DNA of 64,000 nucleotides from Nonlabens sp. (GTDB lineage: Bacteria; Bacteroidota; Bacteroidia; Flavobacteriales; Flavobacteriaceae), in assembly GCA_020630715.1 (NCBI GenBank), contig JAHDIQ010000005.1:201367-265366 (forward strand), given 5' to 3'. Below are positions 62,266 through 64,000 of the stretch, piece after piece; the first letter of the stretch is position 1, and each line of letters begins with the position of its first letter. Made by a program: the position numbers and the translations under genes. The notes below the pieces were generated by a model. It had not been told where the DNA came from. It saw only the letters and a program-made list of their open reading frames with translations, and ran no database searches.

Positions 62266-63156
62266 ATGTCCATTAATAAATTCATAGATTACTTAAAACA
62301 TGAGAAGAATTATTCTTCCCATACCATAAGTGCATATCATACCGACTTAAAAGGACTACAAGATTTTTTGCAAGAAGAGTATGAGGTGATTGTTAAAGAG
62401 GCAACCTATCCATTAATAAGGTCATGGATTACTAATTTAATGGATGAAGAGCTATCAGCTAGATCCATTAATCGTAAAGTAGCTTCCTTAAAAGCTTATT
62501 ATAAATACTTAAGAGTGATAGGTGAGTTAGATGTGAATCCGCTAGAGCATCATAAGTCGTTAAAAACATCGCACAAGGTTCAAGTTCCATTTTCTAAAAA
62601 AGAGGTCAATCAAATACTAGGGACTAGTTATGATGCTGCAGATTTTAGTTCTGTTAGGGATGTTTTAATAATAGAAATTATCTACATCACAGGTATGCGT
62701 CGCGCAGAATTAATTGGTTTGAAGGTTAACGATCTTAATTTACATTCAAATACGATTCTTGTTACCGGAAAAAGAAACAAGCAACGCATTATACCCTTAA
62801 TTAGAAGTATAACAGAAAAATTATCTATCTATTTGAAAATGAGAGATCAGATTTCAGATTCAGAAACCACAGAGTTATTTCTTACTAATAATGGTGTAAA
62901 ATTATATCCTAGTCTTGTTTATAGAATTATAAAAACGTATTTTAGTGAAGTGTCTAGTAAGGTGAAGAAGAGTCCGCATATGTTGAGACATTCTTTTGCA
63001 ACACACTTGCTGGATGAAGGAGCAGATTTAAATGCCGTAAAAGAAATACTAGGTCATGCTAGTCTCGCATCAACGCAGGTGTATACACATACTAGTATGA
63101 CAATGTTAAAAGGAGTATATAAGAACGCACATCCACGTTCTATTAAAAAGAAATGA
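62266..63156 (+). CDS. xerC: Tyrosine recombinase XerC/XerD-like
   Basis: About 296 residues from ATG 62266; the ten codons upstream lie in the rpsU terminator. Site-specific recombinase for chromosome dimer resolution. N-terminal SAM-like DNA-binding domain (FIDYLKHEKNYSSHTISAY) and catalytic domain with R (TGMRRAELIGL), K (VTGKRNKQRIIPL), H-x-x-R (HMLRHSFATHLLDEGADLN), H (LGHASLASTQVYTH) and the nucleophilic Y in VYTH. Its position between rpsU and hpf is conserved in Flavobacteriia, marking it as core, not phage-derived. Confidence 0.96.
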   Translation: MSINKFIDYLKHEKNYSSHTISAYHTDLKGLQDFLQEEYEVIVKEATYPLIRSWITNLMDEELSARSINRKVASLKAYYKYLRVIGELDVNPLEHHKSLKTSHKVQVPFSKKEVNQILGTSYDAADFSSVRDVLIIEIIYITGMRRAELIGLKVNDLNLHSNTILVTGKRNKQRIIPLIRSITEKLSIYLKMRDQISDSETTELFLTNNGVKLYPSLVYRIIKTYFSEVSSKVKKSPHMLRHSFATHLLDEGADLNAVKEILGHASLASTQVYTHTSMTMLKGVYKNAHPRSIKKK

Positions 63157-63174
63157 ATTTTAAAAGGAAAGATT

Positions 63175-63474
63175 ATGAAGGTAAACGTGCAATCCGTAAA
63201 TTTTAATGCAGACGTTAAGTTGATCCAGTTTATTCAAGAGCGTCTCGATAAATTAGAAGTTTTCTATAGCAAGATCATCAATGCAGATGTATATCTTAAG
63301 GTTCAAAAAACATCACAACCAGAGAATAAGATTATTGAAGTGAGGTTATTTGTGCCAGGTGATGATTTAGTAGCTTCTAAAACATGCAAAACTTTTGAGC
63401 AATGTATAGATGAATGTGCAGTTGCATTAGAACGTCAGATCAAGAAAAGAAAAGAAAAGCAAAATGCGCATTAA
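63175..63474 (+). CDS. hpf: Ribosome hibernation promoting factor
   Basis: Short HPF/YfiA, 99 residues: VQSVNFNADVKLIQFIQERL, DKLEVFYSKIINADVYLKV, CKTFEQCIDECAVALERQIKKRK. Binds the 30S decoding region in stationary phase. It follows xerC by 18 bp and is preceded by AAAAGGAAAGATT, a mild purine-rich leader. Ahead of the tRNA cluster that in relatives leads into tuf. Confidence 0.95.
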   Translation: MKVNVQSVNFNADVKLIQFIQERLDKLEVFYSKIINADVYLKVQKTSQPENKIIEVRLFVPGDDLVASKTCKTFEQCIDECAVALERQIKKRKEKQNAH

Positions 63475-63492
63475 TTTTTTTTAAAAAATATT

Positions 63493-63521
63493 TTGGGAAT
63501 TAAAAAATACCCTTACATTTG
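63493..63521 (+). promoter_or_regulatory. Promoter of the tRNA-Thr/Tyr/Gly cluster
   Basis: TTG (63493-63495), 18 bp, TACATTTG (63514-63521): consensus Bacteroidota housekeeping promoter, about 40 bp before tRNA-Thr. Confidence 0.85.
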
Positions 63522-63567
63522 CAGTCCGTTAGAAATAGCGGACTTTTTTATGTGAAAAAGTCATTAA

Positions 63568-63644
63568 GCCGATGTAGCTCAGCTGGCTAGAGCAGCTGAT
63601 TTGTAATCAGCAGGTCGTGGGTTCGAGTCCCTCCATCGGCTCCA
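63568..63644 (+). tRNA. tRNA-Thr (anticodon TGT), CCA encoded
   Basis: Acceptor arms GCCGATG/CATCGGC, D arm AGCTCAGCTGGCTAGAGC, anticodon stem-loop CTGATTTGTAATCAG with anticodon TGT, T arm GGTTCGAGTCC, then TCCA. The last 17 bases before CA are repeated 116 bp downstream. Confidence 0.97.
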
Positions 63645-63721
63645 GTTTTTTTGAAAAGTTGAATTAGATGATTACTGACCGTAAATGTTCATTAGTCACT
63701 AAGAGTGGGACGAGAAGATTA

Positions 63722-63740
63722 TGCTGAGCATAGTCGAAGT
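63722..63740. repeat. TTCGAC...CTGAGC dispersed element
   Basis: TGCTGAGCATAGTCGAAGT, related to the insert of the split palindromes at 18465 and 53480. It sits directly before the duplicated tRNA-Thr 3' end. Confidence 0.7.
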
Positions 63741-63741
63741 A

Positions 63742-63758
63742 AGTCCCTCCATCGGCTC
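63742..63758 (+). repeat. Duplicate of the tRNA-Thr 3' end
   Basis: AGTCCCTCCATCGGCTC repeats 63626-63642 exactly (17 bp). The T-loop 5' half and the rest of the tRNA are missing, so this is a fragment and not a tRNA. Confidence 0.9.
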
Positions 63759-63790
63759 AATAAAATACAAGTCCTAATTAAGGGCTTTTT

Positions 63791-63871
63791 GGGGAGATAC
63801 TCAAGCGGCCAACGAGGACGGACTGTAACTCCGTTGGGAAACCTTCGCAGGTTCGAATCCTGCTCTCCCCA
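63791..63871 (+). tRNA. tRNA-Tyr (anticodon GTA)
   Basis: Acceptor GGGGAGA/TCTCCCC, anticodon region CGGACTGTAACTCCG with GTA, a long variable arm as in class II tRNAs, and GGTTCGAATCC T arm. CCA is not encoded. Confidence 0.95.
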
Positions 63872-63945
63872 CTAAATTCTCATTTTTTTGAGAATTTAAT
63901 TGAAATATTGAATACCATTTAATTCTGTTAAGGGAATTAATAAAA

Positions 63946-64000
63946 GCGAGAGTAGCTCAGTTGGTAGAGCGTCAGCCTTCCAAGCTGAATGTCGCCGGTT
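63946..64000 (+). tRNA. tRNA-Gly (anticodon TCC), partial
   Basis: Starts GCGAGAGTAGCTCAGTTGG and includes stem-loop TCAGCCTTCCAAGCTGA with anticodon TCC. The T arm and acceptor 3' strand run off the window. Confidence 0.92.

Noticed and set aside
62266-63156. Phage or island integrase next to tRNAs
   Set aside because: The recombinase is XerC/D-like and sits in the conserved rpsU-xerC-hpf order, with no cargo genes.

Overview
The window is 64 kb of an AT-rich (mid-30s % GC by eye) chromosome of a marine-type Flavobacteriaceae (Bacteroidota). The assignment rests on Bacteroidota promoters (TTG, about 19 bp, TAnnTTTG), two GLPGLI-family proteins beside a TonB-type outer-membrane protein, SprB-like, DUF5686, DUF2851 and DUF4407 families, and the gene order rpsU - tyrosine recombinase - hpf - tRNA-Thr - tRNA-Tyr - tRNA-Gly. 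A genus cannot be fixed from sequence alone; Nonlabens or Dokdonia relatives are plausible. No rRNA operon, CRISPR array, insertion-sequence transposase or prophage is visible.

Layout. 1-4.6 kb: leftward translation block (pyrH partial, a lipoprotein, tsf, rpsB, rpsI, rplM). 4.8-9.4 kb: a lipocalin-like lipoprotein, an ergothioneine-type operon (egtB-like, egtD, DUF427), then thyA and a membrane protein. 9.5-16 kb: nucleoside transporter, bifunctional-nuclease-like protein, etfBA, pdhB. 16-22 kb: DUF5686 outer-membrane protein, membrane pyrophosphatase, App1-like phosphatase. 22-26.6 kb: deoxynucleoside kinase and a two-component system, divergent from two GLPGLI genes plus a TonB-type barrel (26.7-31.4 kb). 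31.4-38.7 kb: a mechanosensitive-channel-like protein, then a tight rightward operon from hemW to a membrane MutS-like ATPase. 38.8-44.2 kb: DUF4407 and a BlaR1/BlaI-like pair set between islands of intergenic repeats. 44.2-48 kb: purK, an hpt-adk fusion, obg. 48-54.7 kb: an M48 peptidase bounded by a 20-bp direct repeat, DUF1569, NamZ-like, FtsX-like, cysteine synthase. 54.7-61.9 kb: DUF2851, PspC-like, K+ channel, alanine/Na+ symporter, HhH protein, acyl-CoA dehydrogenase. 62-64 kb: rpsU, recombinase, hpf, tRNAs.

The most striking signal is a 14-22 bp palindrome, core GCTTTCGCGAAAGC, found 15 times perfectly in 64 kb, plus decayed and split copies. Eleven perfect copies lie inside unrelated genes, in all three frames, encoding RFRES, AFAKA or LSRK. 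Some copies share longer flanks: 33 identical bases between hemW and the DUF5686 gene, and 34 of 36 between the MutS-like gene and hpt-adk. Two intergenic copies are split by the same kind of roughly 23-bp insert, in opposite orientations. It resembles a highly iterated palindrome, uptake sequence or protein-coding palindromic element, and I do not know a described function for it.

Other points of interest: an extended Shine-Dalgarno before rpsU, in a phylum that rarely uses one; BlaI operator dyads laid exactly over the -33 and -7 boxes of the blaI-like gene; a duplicated tRNA-Thr 3' end; and a terminator-like hairpin inside the first codons of the HhH gene.
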